From Muribaculum sp. (GTDB taxonomy: Bacteria > Bacillota > Clostridia > Lachnospirales > Lachnospiraceae): a stretch of 15,215 nt of DNA. The stretch lies in the NCBI GenBank assembly GCA_023663505.1, contig JAMPHH010000072.1, positions 1 through 15,215 of the forward strand. The letters run 5' to 3'. The position numbers and the translations under genes are program-made. The notes below the pieces were generated by a model. It searched no databases. It saw only the letters and a list, made by a program, of their open reading frames with translations, and had not been told where the DNA came from. Numbering within the stretch: position 1 is the stretch's first letter; the number at the start of each line of letters is the position of its first letter. Positions 1-6,554 of the stretch are shown here, piece after piece.

Positions 1-125
1 CAAAAAAATTCAGCACATTTTTGAAGTGCATCTTTTTCCCCTCCTTCCCTTTACCCTTCACAATTAAATATGAATTTTTGAGTATACGGAAGAAAAGGGG
101 AGGAAGCCGAAAGCCCAAGGCGGAT

Positions 126-212
126 CAGAAACAGGGTCCTGTTTCTGTTGGCAGTGCTCACAATGGCATTGCCGATACACTTTGATAGTGCAAGTGTATC
201 AACAATGCCATT
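126..212. other. Candidate oriT: two strong stem-loops upstream of the mob genes
   Basis: Stem-loop 1 has 10-bp perfect arms (CAGAAACAGG 126-135, CCTGTTTCTG 138-147) with only GT between them. Stem-loop 2 has AATGGCATTG (162-171) pairing with CAATGCCATT (203-212), a 2/2 internal loop, then GATACACTT (174-182) pairing with AAGTGTATC (192-200) around a 9-nt loop, giving 19 pairs in all. Origins of transfer usually lie just upstream of mobC/relaxase genes and contain such repeats. The nick site cannot be placed from sequence alone, so the oriT role is inferred. Confidence 0.45.
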
Positions 213-248
213 CCTCGCCCTGCAAAATCTATCCTGTCACAATTCAAT

Positions 249-372
249 GTGATGCTGTCGCCACAATCACAGTCACAATCAAATTTGGCGATTTCCATGA
301 GGGGGATAGATTTATGGCAAGATTCCGATATTGCTGTCGCCATATCGCATCTTGCAAGGGGAGATTCCCCTT
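249..372. repeat. Further stem-loops in the mob leader
   Basis: Several nested inverted repeats follow the oriT candidate. TCGCCA (258-263) pairs with TGGCGA (286-291), around a short direct repeat of CACAATC. GCAAGAT (317-323) pairs with ATCTTGC (349-355), with CGATAT (326-331) pairing ATATCG (342-347) inside. AAGGGGA (356-362) pairs with TCCCCTT (366-372) around GAT. Together with the flanking hairpins, nearly all of 126-489 can be folded. No coding sequence in this stretch looks real: the frames that are open have no ribosome binding site and no recognisable protein. Confidence 0.45.
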
Positions 373-448
373 TGATCCCCTTTTTTGTCGCTCCGCTCCT
401 TCTATTTGTCTGCCTCCGATTAAAGCCTTATCTGCCAGCCAAATACCA

Positions 449-489
449 TTTTTAAATTGAGCGCTGCACAGCAGCACTCAATTTAAAAA
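449..489. promoter_or_regulatory. 19-bp hairpin abutting the mobC ribosome binding site
   Basis: The arm 449-467 pairs with 471-489 around the loop ACA, with one mismatch (C462 against A476). The 3' arm runs directly into the A-rich ribosome binding site (AAGGA about 489-494) of the MobC gene. Neither strand has a U-tract after the stem, so an intrinsic terminator is unlikely. A translational control element, or a third relaxosome-binding hairpin, is more plausible. Confidence 0.5.
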
Positions 490-506
490 AAGGACGGTGA
501 TGCACC

Positions 507-824
507 ATGATTCACAGGACAAGAAAAATGACTTTTCGCTTGACGGAGGAAGAATATAGACAGATTAAGAAAAAAGTTGCAGAGGCGGGAATATCACAAC
601 AGCAGTTTCTTCTTAAGACTGCCATGAATAAGGAGATCATTCACATAAAAGAATATCAAGAATTGATTTTTCAGATCAAAAAAATCGGCATCAACATCAA
701 CCAGATTGCACGAAAGGCAAACGAAACAGGGCATATTTCAGAGGCGGATATGGAAGATATGAAAGGGGGATTGGAGCAGATATGGCTATTATTAAATCGG
801 TCAAAAATTCACATTCCAGCATAG
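507..824 (+). CDS. mobC: MobC-like relaxosome accessory protein
   Basis: This 105-residue basic protein belongs to the bacterial mobilisation protein MobC family. Such proteins bind oriT DNA beside the relaxase and help open the strands at the nick site. The N-terminus (TRKMTFRLTEEEY) looks like a ribbon-helix-helix DNA-binding strand and helix. The C-terminal half contains the family hallmark GININQIARKANETG (about residues 73-87). The start at 507 has AAGGA about 12 bases upstream, adjacent to a strong hairpin. The 3' end overlaps the relaxase gene by 43 bases, so the two are almost certainly cotranscribed and translationally coupled. The length is normal for the family. The overlap, the hallmark and the downstream relaxase make the call firm. 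Confidence 0.88.
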   Translation: MIHRTRKMTFRLTEEEYRQIKKKVAEAGISQQQFLLKTAMNKEIIHIKEYQELIFQIKKIGININQIARKANETGHISEADMEDMKGGLEQIWLLLNRSKIHIPA

Positions 825-1612
825 GCCACATCATTAACTATGTGACTAAGAAAGAAAAAACAATAGGAAAAAAGCTATGTTCTGGCTTTAACTGCAATGT
901 TGATGTTGCTGGAAAAGAAATGATGATGACCAAGAGACTTTGGGGGAAGGAGGGAGGCAGGACATACAAGCATTTTGTTCAGTCATTCCCGCCAGAGGAA
1001 GATATCACGGCGGAACAGGCACACCAGCTTGCCAAAGAGTTTGTAGAGCAATGCCCCTTATTTTCTGGTTTTGAGGTTCTTTATTGTACCCATGTAGACA
1101 AAGAGCACATACACACTCATTTTGTTGTTAATTCAGTCAGCTTCGTTGACGGCCACAAATTCCAAATGTCTAAAAAAGATTTAGAGGATATGAAAATATT
1201 AAACAACAACATATGTCTGGAACATGGCTTCAGCACTTGTGAAATTGGCAGGAAAAAACCTGAAAGGGAAGGAATCATTGCATATGACACAAACAAGTAT
1301 CAGTTTCTTAAAAAAGCCAGAGAAGGAAAGGTAAAAAGTTATGTGCAGGACACCGCTATATCAGTGCATGATGCAATGAATGGATCTGCATCCAGAGAGG
1401 AATTTATAAAGGCTATGGAGAAGAAAGGCTATTCTGTAGATTGGCAGGACTGCCATAAATACATTGTTTTTACCAATGCGGAGGGGAAGAAAGTCAGGAA
1501 CAGCAACTTACAAAAAACTTACAATATGTCCGTCGGCAAGGACGATTTGATAGAATTTTTCAGGGAGAAGTCATTGCAAAAAGGGCATCCTTCCAGACAG
1601 AGGGGAAGATAA
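782..1612 (+). CDS. MobP-type relaxase / mobilization nuclease (PF03432)
   Basis: The relaxase nicks one strand at oriT, stays covalently attached through a tyrosine and pilots the strand into the recipient. The likely catalytic residue is Tyr20 (HIINYVTKK). The metal-binding histidine motif is complete: H104-V-D106-KEH109-I-H111-T-H113-F, the classic HxDxxHxHxH pattern. The rest (about 120-276) holds no recognisable helicase or primase domain. At 276 residues it is at the short end for the family and keeps essentially only the nuclease half, with a basic tail (KGHPSRQRGR). It starts inside the MobC gene with GGAG at 774-777. A strong hairpin terminator follows the stop. There is no frameshift, so it should be active if a helper element supplies a coupling protein and mating channel. 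Confidence 0.9.
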   Translation: MAIIKSVKNSHSSIGHIINYVTKKEKTIGKKLCSGFNCNVDVAGKEMMMTKRLWGKEGGRTYKHFVQSFPPEEDITAEQAHQLAKEFVEQCPLFSGFEVLYCTHVDKEHIHTHFVVNSVSFVDGHKFQMSKKDLEDMKILNNNICLEHGFSTCEIGRKKPEREGIIAYDTNKYQFLKKAREGKVKSYVQDTAISVHDAMNGSASREEFIKAMEKKGYSVDWQDCHKYIVFTNAEGKKVRNSNLQKTYNMSVGKDDLIEFFREKSLQKGHPSRQRGR

Positions 1613-1619
1613 CGGGCAG

Positions 1620-1654
1620 AAGAAAAGCAGGGGAACATTCCTCTGCTTTTCTTT
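1620..1654. terminator. Bidirectional intrinsic terminator between convergent genes
   Basis: The 15-bp arms 1621-1635 and 1638-1652 pair with one G-T wobble and a very tight turn (realistically a 4-nt loop). The right arm runs into TTTT, and the left arm starts with a run of A (AGAAAA), so U-tracts exist in both directions. It sits between the relaxase stop and the stop of the minus-strand gene at 1654. Confidence 0.85.
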
Positions 1655-2124
1655 TACTCCGCATCAACCCTGCCCAGCGAATACTCATAGGCAGAATGTA
1701 TCTTTTTGAAGTCCGCAAGTACATCTTTTGCATACGGGAGCCACTTTTCATACTCCCTGTCCGAAATGACCACCGATTCAAACCCGCCGTAAAAATAGGC
1801 AAAATGGAGAACCTGATCTATCATGGGCAGTATCAGTGATTCATGGCCGTACTCACAGAAAATTTTATGGATGAATACATTATCGGTCTGCCAAGTGGCA
1901 TTGATGATGATTTCCGCCACCAGAACCGCATTCTGGCATCCGCTTCCATTTCCGTAAACCAACTGCTGGATGTTCAATGGTCCCTCCGTATATTCGTACA
2001 GCTTAATCCTTCCACCCTCCAAGTTATCAATGACAATCAGATTTTCGCCTGTCTGAATGGGATGCTCTTGTATCCTCATAAACTGCATATTATCCATTGG
2101 CAGGGCATTGTCCCACATTTCCAT
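1654..2124 (-). CDS. Hypothetical protein of the mobilizable element
   Basis: A 156-residue protein I do not recognise. It reads convergently to the relaxase and ends at the shared terminator. The start at 2124 has GGAAGG 6 bases upstream (complement of 2131-2136), a good spacing. It has no signal peptide or membrane segment. The middle and end (about residues 68-140, IHKIFCEYGHESLILPMIDQ and VVISDREYEKWLPYAK) have an alternating strand/helix pattern faintly like a GNAT acetyltransferase core. The acetyl-CoA binding R/QxxGxG/A signature is not clear, so I assign no function. The opposite-strand open frame (1843-2358) has no ribosome binding site and is taken as a shadow. Confidence 0.6.
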   Translation of the reverse strand: MEMWDNALPMDNMQFMRIQEHPIQTGENLIVIDNLEGGRIKLYEYTEGPLNIQQLVYGNGSGCQNAVLVAEIIINATWQTDNVFIHKIFCEYGHESLILPMIDQVLHFAYFYGGFESVVISDREYEKWLPYAKDVLADFKKIHSAYEYSLGRVDAE

Positions 2125-2512
2125 AAATTACCTTCCCCCTTCCTTAAGTTATCTGCTGATAAAATGAATTATTCTTCGTCTGGAAGATCGTGCCGATCCT
2201 GCATCTTCCATAACAAGTTTATCACGGAAAATTTTAATCAGATTTTTGCAGAAATGGCATCACCTAAAGGAGAGCAGGAATATTTTTTTATTGGCGTCAG
2301 CTTAAGGAGAGTTGAACAGGGATTATTAAGCATCACCTTAATATGGCTAAAAACATAAATAATAAAACATCATCTATAGGTGGAGCAGTTTATTTTTAAA
2401 AGGTATCACATTAAGGTGAAACTTTTTTCTTGTATAATCAAATTATACTTTTTATAAAAAGAAGAAAAGGGCAGATACATACCCGCCCTTTCCCCTGATA
2501 TAAATTTTTCGG
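2125..2512. other. Gene-free 390-bp gap with inverted repeats
   Basis: There is no convincing gene here. It contains a perfect 8-bp inverted repeat TGGAAGAT (2181-2188) / ATCTTCCA (2203-2210), with a competing hairpin GATCG (2186-2190) / CGATC (2194-2198). It also has TCACCTTAAT (2333-2342), repeated inverted and perfectly at 2410-2419. A palindrome GTATAAT-CAA-ATTATAC (2432-2448) carries a -10-like hexamer on each strand, but neither has a good -35. The minus-strand gene starting at 2124 probably has its promoter in this gap, but I cannot place it. Confidence 0.4.
2455..2491 (-). terminator. Intrinsic terminator of the serine recombinase gene
   Basis: Read on the minus strand, AAAGGGC (complement of 2485-2491) pairs with GCCCTTT (complement of 2466-2472) around a 12-nt loop. 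It is followed by a T-rich run (TTCTTCTTTTT). It lies about 20 bases after the recombinase stop codon. Confidence 0.75.
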
Positions 2513-4036
2513 TCAGTCTTTCCATTCAATATCGACATTTCCATCAGCATGGACGAGAATCTTTTTTACCAGAGCCTTTAATATCATATGCCTTTTTTCT
2601 GTATCTAAATCTTCATACCGTATCTTCAAAACACCCTTTCCGTCATAAATGCCCCTAATATATTCCTCTCCCAGACGGAGCGATATAATGTCTTCTGGCA
2701 TTTCCTGTTTCAGTTCTAACTGTTTGCTCTTGATGCGGACAATCAGGTCATCCATGTCAAATTTCAGCCTTTCGGCAATATTATCACTGAATTTTGCCAT
2801 TTCAGTCAGGTTTTTCAACTGCTTTTCCAATTCCTCAATTTCTTTTCTGGTTCTGGCCCGCTTCCGCTGTTTCTGCGATACTGTCTCATTCATGTGTTCC
2901 AGATAATCCTGTACTTTCACGGCTACATTGCTTTGTATTGTTTCCATTCTGGTTCCCTTGAATGAAACTGAACAGATTTTCTTCTGGCTCCTGCCCGTGC
3001 ATGTCAGGGAGGGATAAGTCTGCATTTTGATCGCCGATCCGCATTCTGCACATTTCAGCATACCAGACAGTTCCTTTAAATTGTTATTTGGGCTGTTATC
3101 AGAGGCGATCGCTGAATTTTGTTCCATGCGGTCCTGTACTATGAGAAATGTCCTGCTTGAGACCACTCCCTTTACATTCGTTATATATACAATGATCCCC
3201 TCTTTGTTCTCATTTCTCAAAGAACGGTTATTTTTCCCGACGATAGCAGCCGAATATTCACCATTCCACTGTTCTGCGGGATTGGCAAACTCAATCAGTT
3301 TCTTCTGGTAGTATTGGCATAAAGTCTGGTCTGCCTCACAGTAAACAGGGTTTGTAAGGATATGCCCTATCGTGGTCCTGCTGAACCCTTTGCCTGACTG
3401 GTGCCCCGTGATGCCCATTTCAATCAGCCTGCTTTGTATCATGCCCAATGATATGTTGGGGCTTTCGGCATAAGTCTTAAACATCCATTTTACAATCTCT
3501 ATTTCCTCTGGTATGGGAATCAGTGTTGCCTTGCCATTTTCTTTTCCATTTTTAAAGCCAAAGGGAGCCTTGCCAGAAGCCCACCTTCCATCTTTGATCC
3601 TGTATTCATAATTATCTTTTATCCTTACCCGAATATTGTTTCGCTCCATTTGTGCAAAAACAGCGAGTACACCCATTATTGTTTCACCCATGATAGGATC
3701 AGCAGTGTCAAAGGGCTCATTGCAGCTTTTAAACATACATCCATTTATTTTCATTACTTCATACAGCTTATAAAAATCAACAATATTTCTACTAATCCTA
3801 TCCAGCTTGTAAACAATAACTTTTTGTATTATTCCTGCTTTAATATCATTGAGCAGCCTTTGGAGTTCTGGTCTTTCTGTATTCTTTCCACTGTAACCCT
3901 TATCCTTGTAAATACGGGGAATGCCAGAACATAACCTTTTGCAGTCATCAATTTGTGTTTCAATCGAAACACTGTCTTTCTTGTCTACACTTTGCCTTGC
4001 ATAAATCGCCTCATACCTCACATCATTTTTTGCCAT
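2513..4036 (-). CDS. Large serine recombinase (TnpX-like integrase)
   Basis: This 507-residue site-specific recombinase should excise and integrate the element through a serine-linked intermediate. The N-terminal resolvase domain has the nucleophile Ser16 in YARQS and the active-site segment KLDRISRN (77-84). A recombinase domain follows (about 150-260). A zinc ribbon has Cys329, Cys332, Cys346 and Cys355. A coiled coil rich in K/E/R/Q (about 385-445) precedes the C-terminal part that contacts the attachment site. The start at 4036 is chosen because GGAGG (complement of 4045-4049) lies 8 bases upstream; a TTG start 5 codons earlier would overlap this site. The gene ends near the element boundary, as is usual for integrases of this class. 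It is intact and probably functional. It resembles TnpX of Tn4451 in type, but a shorter protein than TnpX. Confidence 0.92.
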   Translation of the reverse strand: MAKNDVRYEAIYARQSVDKKDSVSIETQIDDCKRLCSGIPRIYKDKGYSGKNTERPELQRLLNDIKAGIIQKVIVYKLDRISRNIVDFYKLYEVMKINGCMFKSCNEPFDTADPIMGETIMGVLAVFAQMERNNIRVRIKDNYEYRIKDGRWASGKAPFGFKNGKENGKATLIPIPEEIEIVKWMFKTYAESPNISLGMIQSRLIEMGITGHQSGKGFSRTTIGHILTNPVYCEADQTLCQYYQKKLIEFANPAEQWNGEYSAAIVGKNNRSLRNENKEGIIVYITNVKGVVSSRTFLIVQDRMEQNSAIASDNSPNNNLKELSGMLKCAECGSAIKMQTYPSLTCTGRSQKKICSVSFKGTRMETIQSNVAVKVQDYLEHMNETVSQKQRKRARTRKEIEELEKQLKNLTEMAKFSDNIAERLKFDMDDLIVRIKSKQLELKQEMPEDIISLRLGEEYIRGIYDGKGVLKIRYEDLDTEKRHMILKALVKKILVHADGNVDIEWKD

Positions 4037-4094
4037 AAAAAAGTCCTCCAACTTGTATTATTCAAGCCAAAGGATATTGTATCATTTCTATGAA

Positions 4095-4736
4095 TCAGGC
4101 ACAACACAAATCTTTGACTTGTGTTAATAGTTTATCGTTAAAGGGGTGGATGCAGAGAAAATCACAGATAAAGGCGGGGATTAGGATTAATGCGTCCACC
4201 TCCTCAAGGTTTATCGCTCGCTTGTAGCTTTCACAGATTTTTTCGACTGCCTCCGGCGTTTCATAGGGAGCAAGAGGGGTAAACCGTACAATCTGCGTTC
4301 CGTCGGGGCGTGTTTCGCTGATGTAGTTCTGCGTATTCTTGAAATTGCCACCATAGGAAAGACCTGCGTGTTTTAACAAATCTCTGTGAAGCTGAAGGAT
4401 ATAGGACGGTGTTATCGGAATATAGTCGTGGCTTTCGTGAATGGTGTTCAGAACATCCCGATACCCTAAAATCTCGCTTTCATCACGGTTCCTCGGCGTG
4501 GTCTTTTCCTCCACCAACTGCTTGATACGGGTACTTGTAGTGACTATACCCTCAATTTTATTGGAAGCCTCGGTGCTTTGGATTTTTGCAATTTCGGTCA
4601 GTCGCTCAAGCTCTATGGGCTTTTGCCTCACAAACAAGTCCTGTCTGCCTTTGCATTCGTGTATCTTGGCGACATAGGAAAGCGCTTCGTTATCCCACTT
4701 ATAATTTGCCAGCTTTGTATAATCAAAATTTCTCAT
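4095..4736 (-). pseudogene. Fic family protein, truncated inside the catalytic motif
   Basis: Fic enzymes usually transfer AMP from ATP to a hydroxyl group on a target protein. The N-terminal helical region (Fic_N type) contains the class II autoinhibitory motif SNKIEG (about residues 57-62), and the Fic core follows. The open frame ends with CIHPFND and then 13 foreign residues. The catalytic histidine remains, but the GNGRxxR that binds ATP phosphate is lost, as is everything after it. Intact relatives run to roughly 300-380 residues; this one has 213. The start at 4736 has AAGGAG 5 bases upstream, and a perfect sigma-A promoter precedes it, so a truncated, catalytically dead protein may still be made. 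The loss is explained by insertion of the mobilizable element. The 3' half should lie at the far end of the element. Confidence 0.85.
4101..4136. other. Candidate attachment-site junction (element end in the Fic gene)
   Basis: Fic coding similarity stops after the codons for HPFND (last codon complement of 4134-4136). The next codons should encode GNGR but instead read KLLTQ. An inverted repeat AACACAA (4103-4109) / TTGTGTT (4119-4125) with a 9-nt spacer lies just inside the break, the sort of dyad a serine recombinase binds. The bases GA at the break fit the GA core used by TnpX-type enzymes, though that link is inference. Confidence 0.55.
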
Positions 4737-4789
4737 AGGAACTCCTTACTCGAAATGGGTTCATCCACTCCTGTATTTTTTTAGTCCAT

Positions 4790-4818
4790 ATTATAATGCA
4801 TAGTGGACGAAAAGTCAA
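4790..4818 (-). promoter_or_regulatory. Consensus sigma-A promoter of the Fic gene, with operator-like repeats
   Basis: On the minus strand TTGACT (complement of 4813-4818), a 17-bp spacer and TATAAT (complement of 4790-4795) form an almost perfect promoter, about 55 bases before the start codon. GGACGAAA occurs at 4805-4812 and again at 4825-4832, and GTCCA (4784-4788) mirrors TGGAC (4804-4808). The three sites are about 20 bp apart and cover both promoter boxes, so a dedicated repressor is likely. Confidence 0.8.
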
Positions 4819-4984
4819 TGAAGCGGACGAAAGGCACTTGTGATACATATTTATATATTATTGCTCGGATCATAAGATAAGTTTTTTGGTGAAAAAGATT
4901 GATTTGTTTCACTAGAATAAGGGACTTACTCCTTTGTCGCATTTTTTATTATCTTTTGTTGGGTGGTTTTGTATCGTATTTATG

Positions 4985-5342
4985 GATATCCGATTATTAT
5001 TATGATGATGAATTTGTTTGGGAACGTGGCGAAAATCATACTATTAATTATAATGGCGTAGATTACAACGAATATATCTTAAAGAATATTTGGTGGAGAA
5101 GGGAGATAACCGGAACGGAAAGGAAAGAAATTCCTGAAATTCCTGTGGCTGTAATCAGAGAAGTGTTGGCAAATAGTTTCGCACATGCAATATATAATGG
5201 CCGAACAACCCATGAGATATGCATTCATCCGGGCATGGTTACGGTTTACAGCCCCGGAGAATATGCAAGTAAGCATAAACCGGAGGAATACATAAAGGAC
5301 AATATCGAATCGGAAATCAGAAACGCTACGATTATCTTCTGA
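4985..5342 (+). pseudogene. Remnant of an ATP-binding protein (HATPase_c_4-like C-terminal region)
   Basis: The stretch coding EIPVAVIREVLANSFAHAIY, then IHPGMVTVYSPGEYA and PEEYIKDNIESEIRN, matches the C-terminal ATPase-like module of AlbA_2/Schlafen-type transcriptional regulator proteins. The N-box-like REVLANSFAH and the SPGEY loop are both visible. The N-terminal AlbA_2 domain is missing: the frame opens only with a TTG at 4899 lacking a ribosome binding site, and its first 30 or so residues are not typical of the family. The 3' end is also lost: the frame stops two codons after NATI, where relatives continue for over 100 residues. It is therefore broken at both ends. The exact left border is uncertain. 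Confidence 0.65.
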
Positions 5343-5552
5343 ATTTCATACTCAGAATACCCTAATTGAGTAGCAATCTTTGATAATGAGCAATAATGAT
5401 ACATCATAGAATTTTGCAATACCGTCTTGACGAAAATGCGAAAAAGACATATCATTTTAGTTAGTCTCAACTTCTTTTCAGAAAGGTGTGAGGAACGCAT
5501 TTTTCTAATATGATGACAGTGGACATAGAAAAATAATCGGAGGGTCAATCAC
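5343..5552. other. Gap between the ATPase remnant and the DegV gene
   Basis: No complete gene is present. The stretch holds the DegV-gene promoter at 5427-5455. The minus strand at about 5340-5420 encodes a short helix-turn-helix-looking peptide (SLSKIATQLGYSEYE) that could be a relic of a regulator, but it is too short to call. Confidence 0.35.
5427..5455 (+). promoter_or_regulatory. Probable sigma-A promoter for the DegV-family gene
   Basis: TTGACG (5427-5432), a 17-bp spacer and TATCAT (5450-5455) lie about 95 bases before the start codon. Confidence 0.6.
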
Positions 5553-6440
5553 ATGGATAATTATAAAATCACATGCTGTTCTACTGTGGATATGAGTCGA
5601 GAATGGATGGAAAGCAATCAGATTCCTTTTGCAATGTTTCATTATCGGTTAGACGGAAAAGAATATCCTGATGATTTATATTCTTCTATTTCCCCTGAAA
5701 AATTTTACAAAATGATTACAGATGGCGCTCAGCCGGTCACTTCGCAGGTCAATACAGAGGAGTATTGCGCCTTGTTCACGCCTTTCTTGGAGCAGGGGTT
5801 GGACGTGCTGCATTTGACGCTCTCCAGTGGGATTTCCGGTACGGTCAATTCCGCCAACATTGCCAAAATGCAGTTAGAGGAGAAATATCCGGAGCGGAAG
5901 GTTATGATAGTCGATTCACTGGGCGCTTCCTCCGGCTACGGGCTGTTGGTGCTTCAGGCATTGGATAATCAAAAGCAGGGCATGGGGCTTTTGGAAAATG
6001 CAGCGTGGTTGGATAAGAATAAGCTGCGCGTGCAGCACTGGTTTTTTTCCACGGATTTGACCAGTTATATACGGGGAGGACGCATCTCAAAAACAGCGGG
6101 ATTTGTAGGTCAGGTGCTTGATATCTGTCCTCTTTTGAACGTGAACTGCGAGGGACGCCTGATTCCGCGGGCCAAATACAGAGGAAAAAAGCGGGTGATT
6201 CGGGAGATGCTTAAGGAGATGGAGAATTGCGTGCAAGATGGCGCTGACTATTCAGGAAAATGCTTTATTTCACAATCCTTCTGCCGTGATGACGCGGAGG
6301 AGGTTGCAAGACTGGTGGAGGAACGTTTTCCCAAGCTTGACGGGAAGGTGCTTATCAACGATATTGGTACAGTCATTGGTTCCCACACCGGTCCGGGTAC
6401 CGTGGCTTTGTTCTTCTGGGGAAAAGAAAGGGAATTGTAG
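5553..6440 (+). CDS. DegV family protein (fatty-acid binding, FakB-like)
   Basis: DegV/FakB proteins bind a fatty acid and present it to the kinase FakA, which makes acyl-phosphate for phospholipid synthesis. Not all paralogs have a proven partner. This 295-residue protein has the full two-domain layout: PVTSQVN (61-67), the lipid-head-group loop SSGISGT (91-97), DSLGASSGYG (121-130), RGGRIS (174-179) and the C-terminal HTGPGTVALFF stretch. The length is normal. The start at 5553 has GGAGGG at 5539-5544, 8 bases upstream. A plausible promoter lies at 5427-5455. It stands alone between a decayed gene and a separately promoted ATPase gene, with no FakA-like gene in view. Confidence 0.92.
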   Translation: MDNYKITCCSTVDMSREWMESNQIPFAMFHYRLDGKEYPDDLYSSISPEKFYKMITDGAQPVTSQVNTEEYCALFTPFLEQGLDVLHLTLSSGISGTVNSANIAKMQLEEKYPERKVMIVDSLGASSGYGLLVLQALDNQKQGMGLLENAAWLDKNKLRVQHWFFSTDLTSYIRGGRISKTAGFVGQVLDICPLLNVNCEGRLIPRAKYRGKKRVIREMLKEMENCVQDGADYSGKCFISQSFCRDDAEEVARLVEERFPKLDGKVLINDIGTVIGSHTGPGTVALFFWGKEREL

Positions 6441-6503
6441 GGAGCGTATATGACAAATTAATAACAATCACAGAAGTATTGCGGTTTGTAATCGCAAAAC
6501 TCA

Positions 6504-6532
6504 TTGATTATTTTGTGATTTTGCGATATAAT
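6504..6532 (+). promoter_or_regulatory. Sigma-A promoter of the DUF4143 ATPase gene, framed by an inverted repeat
   Basis: TTGATT (6504-6509), a 17-bp spacer and TATAAT (6527-6532) give a near-consensus promoter only 22 bases before the start codon. ATCGCAAAA (6491-6499) and TTTTGCGAT (6519-6527) form a perfect 9-bp inverted repeat around the -35 and touching the -10. A third half-site, TTGCG, is at 6479-6483. This looks like an operator. Confidence 0.75.
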
Positions 6533-6554
6533 ATCCTACAAATGGAGGATTATT

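Larger units (their letters stand above)
1..4136. mobile_element. Integrative mobilizable element, right end and body (left end not seen)
   Basis: Seen: MobC-like gene, relaxase, hypothetical gene and large serine recombinase, preceded by a stem-loop-rich gene-free stretch. The recombinase gene starts about 100 bp from the point where a chromosomal Fic gene is cut (about 4131-4136). Base composition is visibly more AT-rich than the genes to the right of 9900. Known: elements such as Tn4451 pair a serine recombinase (TnpX) with a mobilization protein and rely on a helper conjugative element for transfer. Inferred: this is an IME that cannot make its own mating channel, since no type IV secretion gene is visible. 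The left boundary should carry the missing 3' half of the Fic gene and may lie before position 1. No resistance or other cargo gene is visible in the part seen. Confidence 0.75.

Noticed and set aside
33..110. Pyrimidine-rich CCCCTCCTTCC and the similar purine-rich GGGGAGGAAG downstream
   Set aside because: They are mirror-like rather than complementary, so they do not form a stem; chance composition is enough to explain them.
158..477. Several overlapping open frames on both strands in the mob leader
   Set aside because: No ribosome binding sites and no recognisable protein; the sequence is explained by nested inverted repeats, whose symmetry opens frames on both strands.
1843..2358. A 171-codon plus-strand open frame
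   Set aside because: It lies mostly antisense to the better supported minus-strand gene 1654-2124, lacks a ribosome binding site and has no recognisable protein.
4805..4832. Possible CRISPR-like repeat
   Set aside because: Only two 8-bp copies with a 12-bp gap; promoter overlap makes operator sites the better reading. No CRISPR array or cas gene is present in the window.
5246..5548. Minus-strand frame with a helix-turn-helix-like stretch (SLSKIATQLGYSEYE)
   Set aside because: The likeness to AraC-type helices covers about 20 residues only, half of the frame is antisense to the ATPase remnant, and it lacks a ribosome binding site. It could be a relic but is too short to call.
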